DNA from: Streptomyces himalayensis subsp. himalayensis
GTDB lineage: Bacteria; Actinomycetota; Actinomycetes; Streptomycetales; Streptomycetaceae
Length of the DNA: 64,000 nucleotides
Assembly: GCF_013778455.1 (NCBI RefSeq)
Contig: NZ_JACEHE010000016.1
Location: 62,001-126,000, forward strand
Reading direction: 5' to 3'
Shown: positions 8,047-16,618 of the stretch, in pieces
Layout: every line of letters starts with the position of its first letter
Numbering within the stretch: the first letter of the stretch is position 1
Program-made: the position numbers and the translations under genes
Notes under the pieces: generated by a model
The model's input: only the letters and a program-made list of their open reading frames with translations
The model's database searches: none
What the model was told of the DNA's origin: nothing

Positions 8047-10406
8047 ACGCGACCCAGACAACCGCCACCGTCCCGGCAGCGGCGCGTCCCGCGGCGGCCG
8101 CCCCCGATCAGGGCTCCACCCGCGCGCTCACCGGCAAGCGCCGCATCGCCTTCGCCAGCTTCGTCGACGAGAACTACCTGCCCGGCTTCCTCGTCCTGCT
8201 GCGCTCCCTCGCCCTGACCAACCCGGACGTGTGCGAGGACTTCATCGTCCTGCACGACGATCTGCGCCCGTCCTCCGTGGCCCGCATCCGCGCCCTGCAC
8301 CCGCGCGTGACCTTCCGCCGTGTCGACGCCGACCACTACGACTCGTACAAGAAGGGCGACCAGGACAACTACCTGGTCCGCAAGGCGTACTTCATCCTCG
8401 ACGTCTTCAGGATCCGCGACTACGACACCGTGATCACCCTGGACACCGACATGGTGGTCCTCGGCCCGATCAACGAACTGCTCGCCATGCGTGACGGACT
8501 GGCGGCCGTTCCGCAGTTCTTCTACGGCGACAAGACCCGCATGCTCAACAGCGGTCTGCTCGTGATCCAGAAGGAGTACCTGACCGACCAGTTCTGCGCG
8601 AAGCTGGACGAGATCGGCCGCAGCGGCTCGTACGAGCTCGACAAGCACGACCAGGGCATCCTCAACGCCCTGCTCGACGGCGACTTCGTCGACCTCGACC
8701 CGAAGTACAACTTCGTCAAGCGGCGCCTGTCCGGCGACCTGCCGGTGCCCGACGACACCGCGATCCTGCACTTCACCGGCCGGCACAAGCCGTGGCAGGG
8801 CGGCGAGGCCGGATACGAGCAGGCGCAGGAGCGGTGGCGCGAGTTCGACGTCGACGACGCCGAGCTGCACGCCTCCTACCTCTCCCGTCCCGGGACCCTG
8901 CACCAGGACCTCCTGGTGCACTTCGGCACCCCGCACGTGGAGCGCACCGGCGACGTCGACATCGCCCGCCGCGTCGCCCTCGCGCACATCGGCTCCGGCG
9001 ACTACCAGGCCGCCGTCGACATCATGGAGCGGGTGCACATCCCGGTCGACGAGGCCTGGCCGCACGAGGTCTACGGGCACGCCCTCATGAGCGTCTCCCG
9101 CTACGAGGAAGCCAGGGTCCAGCTGCTGCTGGCCACCTCCGCGCCCAACCGCGCCGCCACCGCCTTCTCCCGCCTCGCCCAGATCGCGTGGGTCCACGGC
9201 GACGACACCACCGCGCGGACGTACGCGATGGCCGGACTCGGCGTCGACCCCACGCACCGGGCCAGCCGCATCTGGCAGCAGCGCACCATCGACGGTGTGC
9301 CGGCCCAGCAGAAGAGCGGCCCGGAGGACCAGCTGGCGCACGTCGCCTTCTACATGGACCGCCAGGGCAACGCGGGCGACAAGCTGCTCCCGGAGAGCGT
9401 CCGCCTCGCCTTCGACCCGGACACCACCTCGCGTCGCTGGCACTCGGTGCACGCCCACCGGCTGTTCGACGAAGCGGCCCTGGAGCGGGTCAACGCCCGC
9501 CGCGGCCTGGTCATCGGCGGCGGCGGCCTGTTCATCCCGGACACCATGCCCAACGGCAACAGCGCCTGGCAGTGGAACGTCCCCGACGAACTGCTGGAGC
9601 GCATCGACGTGCCGATCGCGGTCTACGCCGTGGGCTTCAACGCCTTCGACGGGCAGTCCTACCGGGCCGATCGGTTCCGCACCTCGCTGCGCAAGCTCGT
9701 CGAGCGCTCCGCCTTCTTCGGGCTGCGCAACCACGGCTCGATCGAGAAGGTGCGCGCCATGCTCCCGGCCCACCTGCACGACAAGGTGCGCTTCCAGCCG
9801 TGCCCGACCACGGTCACGCGTCAGCTCGTCGAGGGCTGGCAGGACCCGGCCCGGCGCGACGACACCATCCTGATCAACGCCGCCTATGACCGCGCCGGAC
9901 TGCGCTTCGGCCACGACTACGCCTACTTCCTGGCGCAGATGGCCAAGGCCGTGAAGGACCTCGGCGACCTCGGCGAGGTGCAGTGCGTGGCGCACTCGCT
10001 CGACGACGAGAAGATCGCCTTCGATCTGCGCCGCGAGCACGGCATCTCGCTGCCCGTCATCCCGATGTACGACTTCGAGAACGACGAGATCCGCGACCTG
10101 TACGCGCGCACCAGGCTGGTCATCGGCATGCGCGGCCACGCGGGCATGATCCCGTTCGGCTGCGGCACGCCGATCATCAGCCTGATCTCGCACCCGAAGA
10201 TGGCGTACTTCCTGCGCGACATCGAGCGCCCGGAGTGGGGCGTGTCGGTGCACGACCGCGACCTCGCCGCGGTGCTCGTGGAGCGCTCCCGGGACCTGCT
10301 CGCCGACCACGACAGGACCGTCGCCGACGTGCACGGCCGGCAGCAGGAGCTGTGGAAGGTCACCGAGGCGAACGCCGCCGAGCTGCGCACGGTCCTGGGC
10401 GGCTGA
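8043..10406 (+). CDS. GT8 glycosyltransferase fused to a polysaccharide pyruvyltransferase domain
   Basis: ATG at 8043 overlaps the preceding stop (ATGA), so the pair is probably translationally coupled. The 787-residue protein starts with a GT8 domain (about 34-280). FASFVDENYLPGFLVLLRSL is the first strand, LDTDMVVLG (133-141) is the metal-binding DxD, and LHFTGRHKPW is the C-terminal histidine motif. A TPR-like linker follows (about 315-430). The C-terminal part (about 440-780) is a pyruvyltransferase fold: MDRQGNAGDKLL, IGGGGLFIP, and RGHAGMIPFGCGTPIISLIS. It would add a sugar and a pyruvate ketal, or a related group, to a surface glycan. Pyruvylation is inferred from family. Confidence 0.85.
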   Translation: MNATQTTATVPAAARPAAAAPDQGSTRALTGKRRIAFASFVDENYLPGFLVLLRSLALTNPDVCEDFIVLHDDLRPSSVARIRALHPRVTFRRVDADHYDSYKKGDQDNYLVRKAYFILDVFRIRDYDTVITLDTDMVVLGPINELLAMRDGLAAVPQFFYGDKTRMLNSGLLVIQKEYLTDQFCAKLDEIGRSGSYELDKHDQGILNALLDGDFVDLDPKYNFVKRRLSGDLPVPDDTAILHFTGRHKPWQGGEAGYEQAQERWREFDVDDAELHASYLSRPGTLHQDLLVHFGTPHVERTGDVDIARRVALAHIGSGDYQAAVDIMERVHIPVDEAWPHEVYGHALMSVSRYEEARVQLLLATSAPNRAATAFSRLAQIAWVHGDDTTARTYAMAGLGVDPTHRASRIWQQRTIDGVPAQQKSGPEDQLAHVAFYMDRQGNAGDKLLPESVRLAFDPDTTSRRWHSVHAHRLFDEAALERVNARRGLVIGGGGLFIPDTMPNGNSAWQWNVPDELLERIDVPIAVYAVGFNAFDGQSYRADRFRTSLRKLVERSAFFGLRNHGSIEKVRAMLPAHLHDKVRFQPCPTTVTRQLVEGWQDPARRDDTILINAAYDRAGLRFGHDYAYFLAQMAKAVKDLGDLGEVQCVAHSLDDEKIAFDLRREHGISLPVIPMYDFENDEIRDLYARTRLVIGMRGHAGMIPFGCGTPIISLISHPKMAYFLRDIERPEWGVSVHDRDLAAVLVERSRDLLADHDRTVADVHGRQQELWKVTEANAAELRTVLGG

Positions 10407-10409
10407 GGC

Positions 10410-12122
10410 ATGGCGACCGTCCTGGCCGACGAGGCGCCGCCCGCCGCGCGACCGCGCGTCCGCCGGTCACCCCTGTGGTGGCCGGTGGTCGCCGTGCCCG
10501 CGGCGGCGGCCGTCGTGTACACCGTGCTCACCAGGCGCCTCACCGGTGACCTGCAGTACGTCCTCGGCGCGCTGCGCCTCGGCGGCGAGGCCGGCTACTC
10601 GCCGTCGGAGGTCTTCACCCACCGGCCGTTCTTCTACCGGTGGTTCGTCGCCCTCCTGGACGTGCCCACCTTCGGCGGGACGATCGCCCGGGAGACGCTC
10701 ATCGAGGCGGAGGGCGCCCTGATCGCCGCCGCGGCCGCCTTCGCCCTGTACACGGCGTTGCTGCGCCGGGTCAGCGGGCGCGAGGCGGCCCTCACGGCGG
10801 GCGCCACCGGCCTGCTGCTCGTGCTGGCGCCGCGCACCGACTTCCTCCAGCCGGAGTGGACGGCGGTGGTGCTGACCGTGCTGGGCATCGCCGCGGCGCT
10901 CGGCCCGGCCCGGCCGTGGCCGGCGGCGCTGCTCGCCGCACTGCCGCTCGGGCTCGCGGTGATGATGAAGTACTCCACCGCCTCCACGGCCGCCGTCGGC
11001 GTCCTGCTCGTGTGGGCCGTCGACCGGGGCCGTGCCGTGCGCGTGGCCCTGGTCGCGGTACCCGGCGCGATCGCCCTGTTCGGGCTGAGCGTGCTCGCCG
11101 GGTCCCACGAGTGGCAGTGGACCGAGGACATGCCGCAGATCAACAAGTCGGCCCTCAGCCGCACCGGCATCGACCCCTCGTTCATCCTCGAACGCTCGGT
11201 GGACTTCCTCGCCGACCGGGCCGTGCTCAGCCCCGTGCTGCTGCTCCTGCCCGGTGCGCTGCTGCTGATCCTCGCCCGGGTACAGGGGCGCCTGCGCCGC
11301 CTCGAACTGCTCCTGATCGCCCTGCTCATCGGCGTGGGCGCCCTGGCCGTCGTGGTCGTGCAGGGCAACTGGTTCCTCTACCACGCGGTCCAGCTGACCG
11401 TCGTCGCCGCCGCGATGTGGGGCCTCGCCGTGGGTGGGGCGCGCCGCTCACCCCCGTGGTGCTTCGGCGTCGTATCGCTGCTGTTCGGGGCGCTGCCCGT
11501 GCTGTACGCCGAGGCGCCCAAGGGGCTGCAGCGGCCGGCGACGGTCTGGGCGCTGGGCCTGGTGGCCCTGCTGGCGGCCGTCGTGGACGCCCGGGTGGAG
11601 GCCCGTAGGCGGGCCGCGGCAAAGCCCGGTTCCCGGGGCGTGTGGCCGGCCGCGCTCGTCGCCCTTGCCGGTGTGGTGTGCCTGTCCGGGAGCATCTGGC
11701 CCGGCTCCCCGCACCTGGTCTCGCACGGCAAGGTCGGGTTGACCAGCGCGACGTTCCTGCGGAACTCGGAAACCAAGAAGGAGGACGCCGACCGGCTGCG
11801 TGCGCAGATCCCGGACGGCGCCCGGGTGCTGTACCTGGCCTTCGGCGACACCGTGTACTACGTCGACCACCCGGCCCAGTGCCGCTATCCGATCGCCACG
11901 TTCCTCCAGCGCTCCCGCTTCCTGGACGACGTCGCCGACCTGCCGTCGTTCAAGGAGAACGCCGACTGCGTCGACCACGACCCGGCGCCGTACGCGGTGC
12001 TCGACTGGTCCTGGTTCCGGCCCGGGAACGTCGCCCCGGAGCTGCAGCGGCGCATCACCGCGACGTACGACTGCCCGCCCGCGAGCGGCCGGTCGAAGAC
12101 GGTGGTGTGCGTCCGCCGGTAA
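10410..12122 (+). CDS. GT-C type polytopic membrane protein
   Basis: ATG at 10410 is three bases after the previous stop. The 570-residue product has about eleven to twelve hydrophobic helices. The first extracytoplasmic loop has TGDLQYVLGALRLGG with an acidic pair, like the catalytic Asp loop of GT-C enzymes that use polyprenyl-phosphate sugars. The C-terminal 120 residues are soluble and extracytoplasmic, with paired cysteines near CRYPIA and ADCVDH. It probably transfers a lipid-linked sugar outside the membrane in the same glycan pathway. No exact GT family could be assigned from sequence alone. Confidence 0.65.
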   Translation: MATVLADEAPPAARPRVRRSPLWWPVVAVPAAAAVVYTVLTRRLTGDLQYVLGALRLGGEAGYSPSEVFTHRPFFYRWFVALLDVPTFGGTIARETLIEAEGALIAAAAAFALYTALLRRVSGREAALTAGATGLLLVLAPRTDFLQPEWTAVVLTVLGIAAALGPARPWPAALLAALPLGLAVMMKYSTASTAAVGVLLVWAVDRGRAVRVALVAVPGAIALFGLSVLAGSHEWQWTEDMPQINKSALSRTGIDPSFILERSVDFLADRAVLSPVLLLLPGALLLILARVQGRLRRLELLLIALLIGVGALAVVVVQGNWFLYHAVQLTVVAAAMWGLAVGGARRSPPWCFGVVSLLFGALPVLYAEAPKGLQRPATVWALGLVALLAAVVDARVEARRRAAAKPGSRGVWPAALVALAGVVCLSGSIWPGSPHLVSHGKVGLTSATFLRNSETKKEDADRLRAQIPDGARVLYLAFGDTVYYVDHPAQCRYPIATFLQRSRFLDDVADLPSFKENADCVDHDPAPYAVLDWSWFRPGNVAPELQRRITATYDCPPASGRSKTVVCVRR

Positions 12123-12142
12123 GGGACCGTGCAGGACAAGAC

Positions 12143-12175
12143 AAGGGGCCCCGGTCGTGCCGACCGGGGCCCCTT
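12143..12175. terminator. Bidirectional terminator between convergent operons
   Basis: AAGGGGCCCCGGTCG at 12143-12157 pairs perfectly over 15 bp with 12161-12175 around a 3-base loop. It lies between the convergent stop codons at 12122 and 12189. Confidence 0.9.
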
Positions 12176-12188
12176 CCGCATGACCGGG

Positions 12189-13457
12189 CTAGCGCGCCCC
12201 GATCAGCTTCGTCACCTTGCGGGCCAGTGCCACCGAGTAGCTCTGGCCGCGGTCCTGCGGGTAGATCTGCGCCATGGTGGCGAGCTTGACGCGGCTCATC
12301 GGCGTGTCGTGGCCGGGGATCAGCGACCGGTACTCGGGGGTCACGACCGGCTGGGCGAACCCGGCCTTCGAGAAGTGCCAGTCCTTGATCCAGGACTCGT
12401 CGAACTCCGGGTTGATCCGCTTCAGATACGGCACGAACGCCTTCAGCAGGTCGGCCGGCTCGGTCGTGAACCGCCAGTCCTCGCGCTCGACGTAGTTGCC
12501 CACGTAGAGGACGTGCCGGCCGCCGTACACGGACGGGTCGATCATCTTGGTGTGCTCGACCACCGCGAGGAACGGGAAGTCCGGCTCGTTGATGTTGAGC
12601 CAGTAGTACGGGATCACGCTGCGGTCCAGCTCCAGCACGAAGCAGGTCGCGCCCAGGTACTGGTTCTTCCACACCGTGTCGTCGGCGGGCAGTCCGGCGG
12701 CCTTGGCGAAGGCGGGCTGCGGGGTGGTGACGATCAGCTGGTCGAACTGGTAGCGGGAGCCATCCGCGCACTGCACGACCGCGGGTGCGGCGTCGCCGTC
12801 CTGCCGGATGGACTCGACCGCCTTGCCGAACTCCACCTTGCCGCCGCGCTCCTCGATGCCGTCGCGCAGCGCCGCGTACACGCGCTCGAACCCGCCGTCG
12901 ACATAGCCGAGTTCGAACGTGCGGCAGTGGATGCGGGCCCACAGCCAGGCCATCGACACCTGCTCGGCGCGGTCGCCGAACTTGCCGCGCAGCAGCGGCT
13001 CCCAGATCGCCGCGGTCGCCTTCCGGCCCGCCCAGCGGCGCAGCCAGGACAGCGCGGTCAGGTCGTTGAACCGCTCACCGCCCCGGACCGCCTTCAGCAG
13101 CGCCGACGACCCGGCGAACCGCACCGCGTCCACCGGCGAGAACTCCGGGAAGCGCAGCATGTCGAACGGGTTGGTGAAGTCGATCAGCTTCCCGCGGCGG
13201 TAGATGCCCGTGGTCGGCTTGTGGAAGCGGAGCGCGTCACCGAGCCCCAGCTCCTCGATCAGGGCGATCATGGCCTTGTCGCTGCGGAAGATGTGGTGGT
13301 AGTAGCGCTCCAGCGGAACGCCGCCCACCTTCAACGACGCGGCCAGGCCGCCCAGTTCGTCGGCCGCCTCCAGGATGGTGACCTGGTGGCCGGCGCGTAC
13401 GGCGTCCCAGGCGGCGGTGAGGCCGGTGGCACCCGCGCCGATGATGCCGAGGTTCAT
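12189..13457 (-). CDS. FAD-dependent oxidoreductase (amine oxidase / protoporphyrinogen-oxidase-like)
   Basis: ATG at 13455-13457 overlaps the GtrA stop as ATGA, so this start is preferred to the upstream one. The 422-residue protein opens with the dinucleotide-binding fold IIGAGATGLTAAWDAVRAGH and the acidic strand end TILEAADELGGLA, and has the substrate loop GGVPLERYYHHIFRSD. The C-terminal FAD motif is weak. Such proteins often sit beside GtrA/GtrB-type genes in actinobacterial polysaccharide loci and may oxidise or epimerise a lipid-linked sugar, in the manner of UDP-galactopyranose mutase relatives. The substrate is unknown. Confidence 0.75.
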   Translation of the reverse strand: MNLGIIGAGATGLTAAWDAVRAGHQVTILEAADELGGLAASLKVGGVPLERYYHHIFRSDKAMIALIEELGLGDALRFHKPTTGIYRRGKLIDFTNPFDMLRFPEFSPVDAVRFAGSSALLKAVRGGERFNDLTALSWLRRWAGRKATAAIWEPLLRGKFGDRAEQVSMAWLWARIHCRTFELGYVDGGFERVYAALRDGIEERGGKVEFGKAVESIRQDGDAAPAVVQCADGSRYQFDQLIVTTPQPAFAKAAGLPADDTVWKNQYLGATCFVLELDRSVIPYYWLNINEPDFPFLAVVEHTKMIDPSVYGGRHVLYVGNYVEREDWRFTTEPADLLKAFVPYLKRINPEFDESWIKDWHFSKAGFAQPVVTPEYRSLIPGHDTPMSRVKLATMAQIYPQDRGQSYSVALARKVTKLIGAR

Positions 13458-13894
13458 GCGAAGCTCCACTTTCTGTTGAGCACGAACTGGAGGGCCAGGA
13501 CCAGCGGCAGCGAGCCCACCTTGACGATGTTGGCGTCGATCCCCAGCGCGTCGGTGAAGACGAGGAAGAGCAGATACGTCAGGACGATCCCGGTCAGACC
13601 GACGGCGTAGAAGCGCAGGAAGCGCACCACGATCCGGTCGCGCCGTTCGAAGGTGAACAGCGCGTTGAGGATGAAGTTGTTGGTGATGCCGAGCGTGGTG
13701 CTGATCGCGTTGGCGACCTGCTCGTGCATCCCCGCCCAGTTGTGCAGCAGCAGGAAGGCCACGAGGTCGAGCGTGACGCCGCTGCCGCCGATCAGGGTGT
13801 AGCGGATCAGCTGGCCCAGGGTGCGGCGCCGCTCGGCGGCCCGCTCCTGGGCCCGCGCCTCCGGCACGGCGTCGGCGACGGTCTCAGACGGCAC
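13454..13894 (-). CDS. GtrA family membrane protein
   Basis: The 146-residue protein has four predicted helices and the GtrA hallmarks: LIRYTLIGGSGVTLDLVAFL at the N-terminus, then NAISTTLGITNNFILNALFTF. GtrA proteins are thought to flip or chaperone undecaprenyl-phosphate-linked sugars. The start overlaps the end of the GtrB-like gene by 11 bases, and its stop overlaps the oxidoreductase start, giving a three-gene operon that would make, flip and modify a lipid-linked sugar. Confidence 0.85.
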   Translation of the reverse strand: MPSETVADAVPEARAQERAAERRRTLGQLIRYTLIGGSGVTLDLVAFLLLHNWAGMHEQVANAISTTLGITNNFILNALFTFERRDRIVVRFLRFYAVGLTGIVLTYLLFLVFTDALGIDANIVKVGSLPLVLALQFVLNRKWSFA

Positions 13895-14930
13895 CGGTGT
13901 CTCCCCGCTCGCCCTGCGGACGGCCGCCGGTCACCTCGCGCACCAGGTACAGCGGGCGCCCCTGGGCCTCGCTGTAGATACGTCCTACGTAGGTGCCGAG
14001 CACACCGAGGGACAGCATCTGGGTGCCGCCCAGGAACAGCACGACGCACATCAGCATCGTCCAGCCGGAGACGGTGATGTCGGGCCGGAAGAACTTCATG
14101 CCCAGCGCGTAGAGGATGCCGAGCAGCGACAGCGCCAGCACCAGGAAGCCGAGCCGGGTGATCATCTTCAGCGGCACCGTGGAGAAGCTGGTCACGCCGT
14201 CGATCGCCAGCTTGGCCATCTTCTTCAGCGGGTACTTCGTCTCGCCCGCGAACCGCTCGTCGCGGTCGAACTTCACCTCGGTCTGCGTAAAGCCCATCGA
14301 GGCGATGATGCCGCGGACGAAGCGGCTGCGCTCGCGGTACCGGCGCAGCTCGTCGGCGACGCGCCGGTCGATCAGCCGGAAGTCTCCGGTGTCCAGCGGG
14401 ATGTCCACCTCGGCGCAGGAGCGCAGGACGCGGTAGTACAGCGACGCGGTGGCCCGCTTGAACGCGGAGTCCTGCCGGGTGCGGCGGCGGGCGTGCACGA
14501 TCTCCGCGCCCTCGCGCCAGGCGTCGACCAGTTCGAGGCTGACGCGCGGCGGGTCCTGGAGGTCGGTGTCCATGACGATCACCGCGTCGCCCTCGGCGAT
14601 GTCGAGTCCCGCGGTGATGGCGATCTGGTGCCCGAAGTTGCGGGCGAAGTCGACCACCCGGACGCGTTCGTCGTTCTTCGCGAGGTCCTTGAGGATGCCG
14701 AGCGAGCCGTCGGCGGAGCCGTCGTTGACGTAGACCAGCTCGTAGTCGAGCTCAGGGCGCTGGGCGAGGGCCGCGGTCAGCTCGGTGTGGAAGGCGGTGA
14801 TGCCGTCCTGCTCGTTGTAGACCGGGAGCACGTACGAGATCAGTGGCCGCCGGCTTGGCCGCTGCCCCGGCAGCGTGAGCGGAACGGGGGCCGCGGTGTG
14901 GGCTGATGGACGGATGTCCTGCTGGGTCAT
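13884..14930 (-). CDS. GtrB/DPM1-like GT2 glycosyltransferase
   Basis: ATG at 14928-14930 (MTQQDI) is preferred; upstream sequence in this frame looks non-coding. The 348-residue protein has a GT2 domain: ISYVLPVYNEQDGITAFH, the VYVNDGSADGS strand, and VIVMDTDLQDPP as the metal-binding DxD. Two C-terminal transmembrane helices follow (LGFLVLALSLLGILYALG and the TMLMCVVLFLGG segment). This architecture is that of polyisoprenyl-phosphate hexose synthases (GtrB, DPM1). With the GtrA gene downstream it likely loads undecaprenyl phosphate with a sugar. Confidence 0.88.
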   Translation of the reverse strand: MTQQDIRPSAHTAAPVPLTLPGQRPSRRPLISYVLPVYNEQDGITAFHTELTAALAQRPELDYELVYVNDGSADGSLGILKDLAKNDERVRVVDFARNFGHQIAITAGLDIAEGDAVIVMDTDLQDPPRVSLELVDAWREGAEIVHARRRTRQDSAFKRATASLYYRVLRSCAEVDIPLDTGDFRLIDRRVADELRRYRERSRFVRGIIASMGFTQTEVKFDRDERFAGETKYPLKKMAKLAIDGVTSFSTVPLKMITRLGFLVLALSLLGILYALGMKFFRPDITVSGWTMLMCVVLFLGGTQMLSLGVLGTYVGRIYSEAQGRPLYLVREVTGGRPQGERGDTGAV

Positions 14931-15127
14931 CTCGGTCCGCCTGCCGGGTCGAACGGTGTCGGGGAGAAAACTGCTTGACGCATTGTCGGAAGCTATGGAG
15001 CGTTTATGAACCCCGGCCGAACAGACCACGTCCGGGAGTCGTCTTCCCTCTTTCTCTTCAGTTCTCCGGCTTTCCGATCACGGTAAAAGGTCCGCCCCCC
15101 GGCAGCCGGTCGGAGTGCCAAAGAGAA

Positions 15128-15158
15128 AGCGGGTGGATCAACCAGTGATCCACCCGCT
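15128..15158 (-). terminator. Terminator after the polysialyltransferase-like operon
   Basis: AGCGGGTGGATCA at 15128-15140 pairs perfectly with TGATCCACCCGCT at 15146-15158 around a 5-base loop. It lies 33 bases beyond the stop codon at 15191. Confidence 0.85.
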
Positions 15159-15190
15159 CCTGTGCCGGTGCCCGGCTCCGCGATCGGCGC

Positions 15191-16618
15191 TCAGCGGCGT
15201 ACCGCCTTGCGGAGCGCACGGGCCCGCCGCACGACCCGGCGCGCGGTGGCGCTGCGCGGCAGGAACGACAGCCGCTCCGGGATGCCGCCGGGCAGGCCGA
15301 GCGAGGTGAGCCGGCGGCGCTTGAAGTAGCGCTGCGTGCGGGGGCCGAAGTGCTGGGCGAGATAGCGTTCAGCGGCCGGACGCAGCCCCGACTGTATCTG
15401 CGGCTGCATGACGAAGCCGACGGCCGTGAGCAGGCCGGTCAACCCGCCCGCCTCCACGTCGAGTTTCTGGGCGTCGACGCCGGCGCGGTCGCCGAGGTCC
15501 GGCACCAGGGCGTCGACGATCGTGACCGGGACGCGGTTGCTGTTCTGGTACGGCGACAGGCGCTCCAGGAGCAGCTCGGTGCCTGTGCGGGCGATCGGCA
15601 GGTCGTAGAACGCGGACGCCGTGAGCAGGGCGGTGGAGAAGCAGCCGACGACGAGCGCGGGCCGCATCCGCTGGTAGAGGACCTCGGCGAGCACGGGCGT
15701 GTCGAGCACCGTGAGCTCGGCGCCGACCTTCTCCGCCTCCCGCTCCAGCGTCCGCGACCAGCGGGCCGGTGCGCTGGGGTGGGGCTTGAACACGATGCGG
15801 GTGTGTCCGAGCGCGAAGGCGCCGCGCAGCATGCGGGCGTGCAGGGCCTCCTCTTCCTCGGGGCTGAGGATGCCGAGCGCCGAGAGGTACTGGCCGAGCA
15901 GCAGCGCCGGTTCCGCCACCTTGGGCAGGGCGGCCGCCGACTCGTCCTCGCCCAGTTCCCCGAGCGTCTTCACGAACACATCGGTCGGTACGATCTCGGG
16001 CTCCACGCCGAACTCGGTGAGCAGCAGCGGCTTCAGACCCGGCACCAGGTCCAGGTGGAGCAGCCGCCGTACGCGCGTGCCGACCAGCGGGTCGATCTTG
16101 TTGCGGGTGGGGCCGTAGCTCATCAGCCCGTCCGCGTAGACGTCGACGGGGGCATCGGTGAAGATCTGCGCGATCGTCTGAGCGGGGTCGACCTGGAGGG
16201 ACTCCACCGCCAGCTCGACGTCGTCGTCACCCAGGTTCCAGGCCAGCCGCAGATACCGCTCCCAGAGCGGAAGGTCCTCCGGGCGCGGGGCCCAACCGCC
16301 CGGGTGGAAGGGGAAGATGGTCTCGTTCCACGACAGGACCGAGTCGAAGCGGTCGCGCAGGCGGGCGAAGCCGGGCATCCGGTCGAGCGGGGTCGCGGTC
16401 TCGGGAATCGCCGCGTTGTTGGAGACGAGCAGGATGCGCCGCTCGGCGGGCGTGAAGCAGTTCGCGTCGACGGCGGCGGCCAGCGTGGCGGCACCGTAGA
16501 GCGTGGAGGCGTAGAAGATCTGGGTGGTGTGTCGACGGCCGCCGGGAGTGCGGGCGGAGCCAGCCGTGCGGGCGGAGCCAGCCGTGCGGGCGGAGTTCTG
16601 GAAGTCGGCCGTGCTCAC
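15191..16618 (-). CDS. Alpha-2,8-polysialyltransferase family protein
   Basis: GTG at 16616-16618 overlaps the stop of the upstream GT2 gene (GTGA). The 475-residue protein resembles bacterial polysialyltransferases. It has an N-terminal strand TQIFYASTLYGAATLAAAVD, a central Glu-Asp rich region, FKPHPSAPARWS near residue 285 (the His-Pro motif of this fold), and VVGCFSTALLTASAFYDLPI (the Ser-Ser/Thr motif loop). The very N-terminus is a short repeat ARTAGS encoded by 18-bp direct repeats. It is cytoplasmic with a basic C-terminus that may bind membrane. It probably extends or caps the nonulosonate polymer using CMP-sugar. Confidence 0.75.
   Translation of the reverse strand: MSTADFQNSARTAGSARTAGSARTPGGRRHTTQIFYASTLYGAATLAAAVDANCFTPAERRILLVSNNAAIPETATPLDRMPGFARLRDRFDSVLSWNETIFPFHPGGWAPRPEDLPLWERYLRLAWNLGDDDVELAVESLQVDPAQTIAQIFTDAPVDVYADGLMSYGPTRNKIDPLVGTRVRRLLHLDLVPGLKPLLLTEFGVEPEIVPTDVFVKTLGELGEDESAAALPKVAEPALLLGQYLSALGILSPEEEEALHARMLRGAFALGHTRIVFKPHPSAPARWSRTLEREAEKVGAELTVLDTPVLAEVLYQRMRPALVVGCFSTALLTASAFYDLPIARTGTELLLERLSPYQNSNRVPVTIVDALVPDLGDRAGVDAQKLDVEAGGLTGLLTAVGFVMQPQIQSGLRPAAERYLAQHFGPRTQRYFKRRRLTSLGLPGGIPERLSFLPRSATARRVVRRARALRKAVRR
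16557..16610. repeat. 18-bp tandem repeat inside the polysialyltransferase N-terminus
   Basis: Three units of about 18 bp, GCCGTGCGGGCGGAGCCA or close variants, encode the repeated peptide ARTAGS at residues about 10-24 of the protein. Copy number changes would stay in frame. Confidence 0.8.

Noticed and set aside
7968..10334. Very long open frame on the minus strand (788 codons)
   Set aside because: It lies opposite the GT8-pyruvyltransferase gene. Its composition is the Val/Asp/Arg-rich pattern of an antisense frame in high-GC DNA, with no domain.
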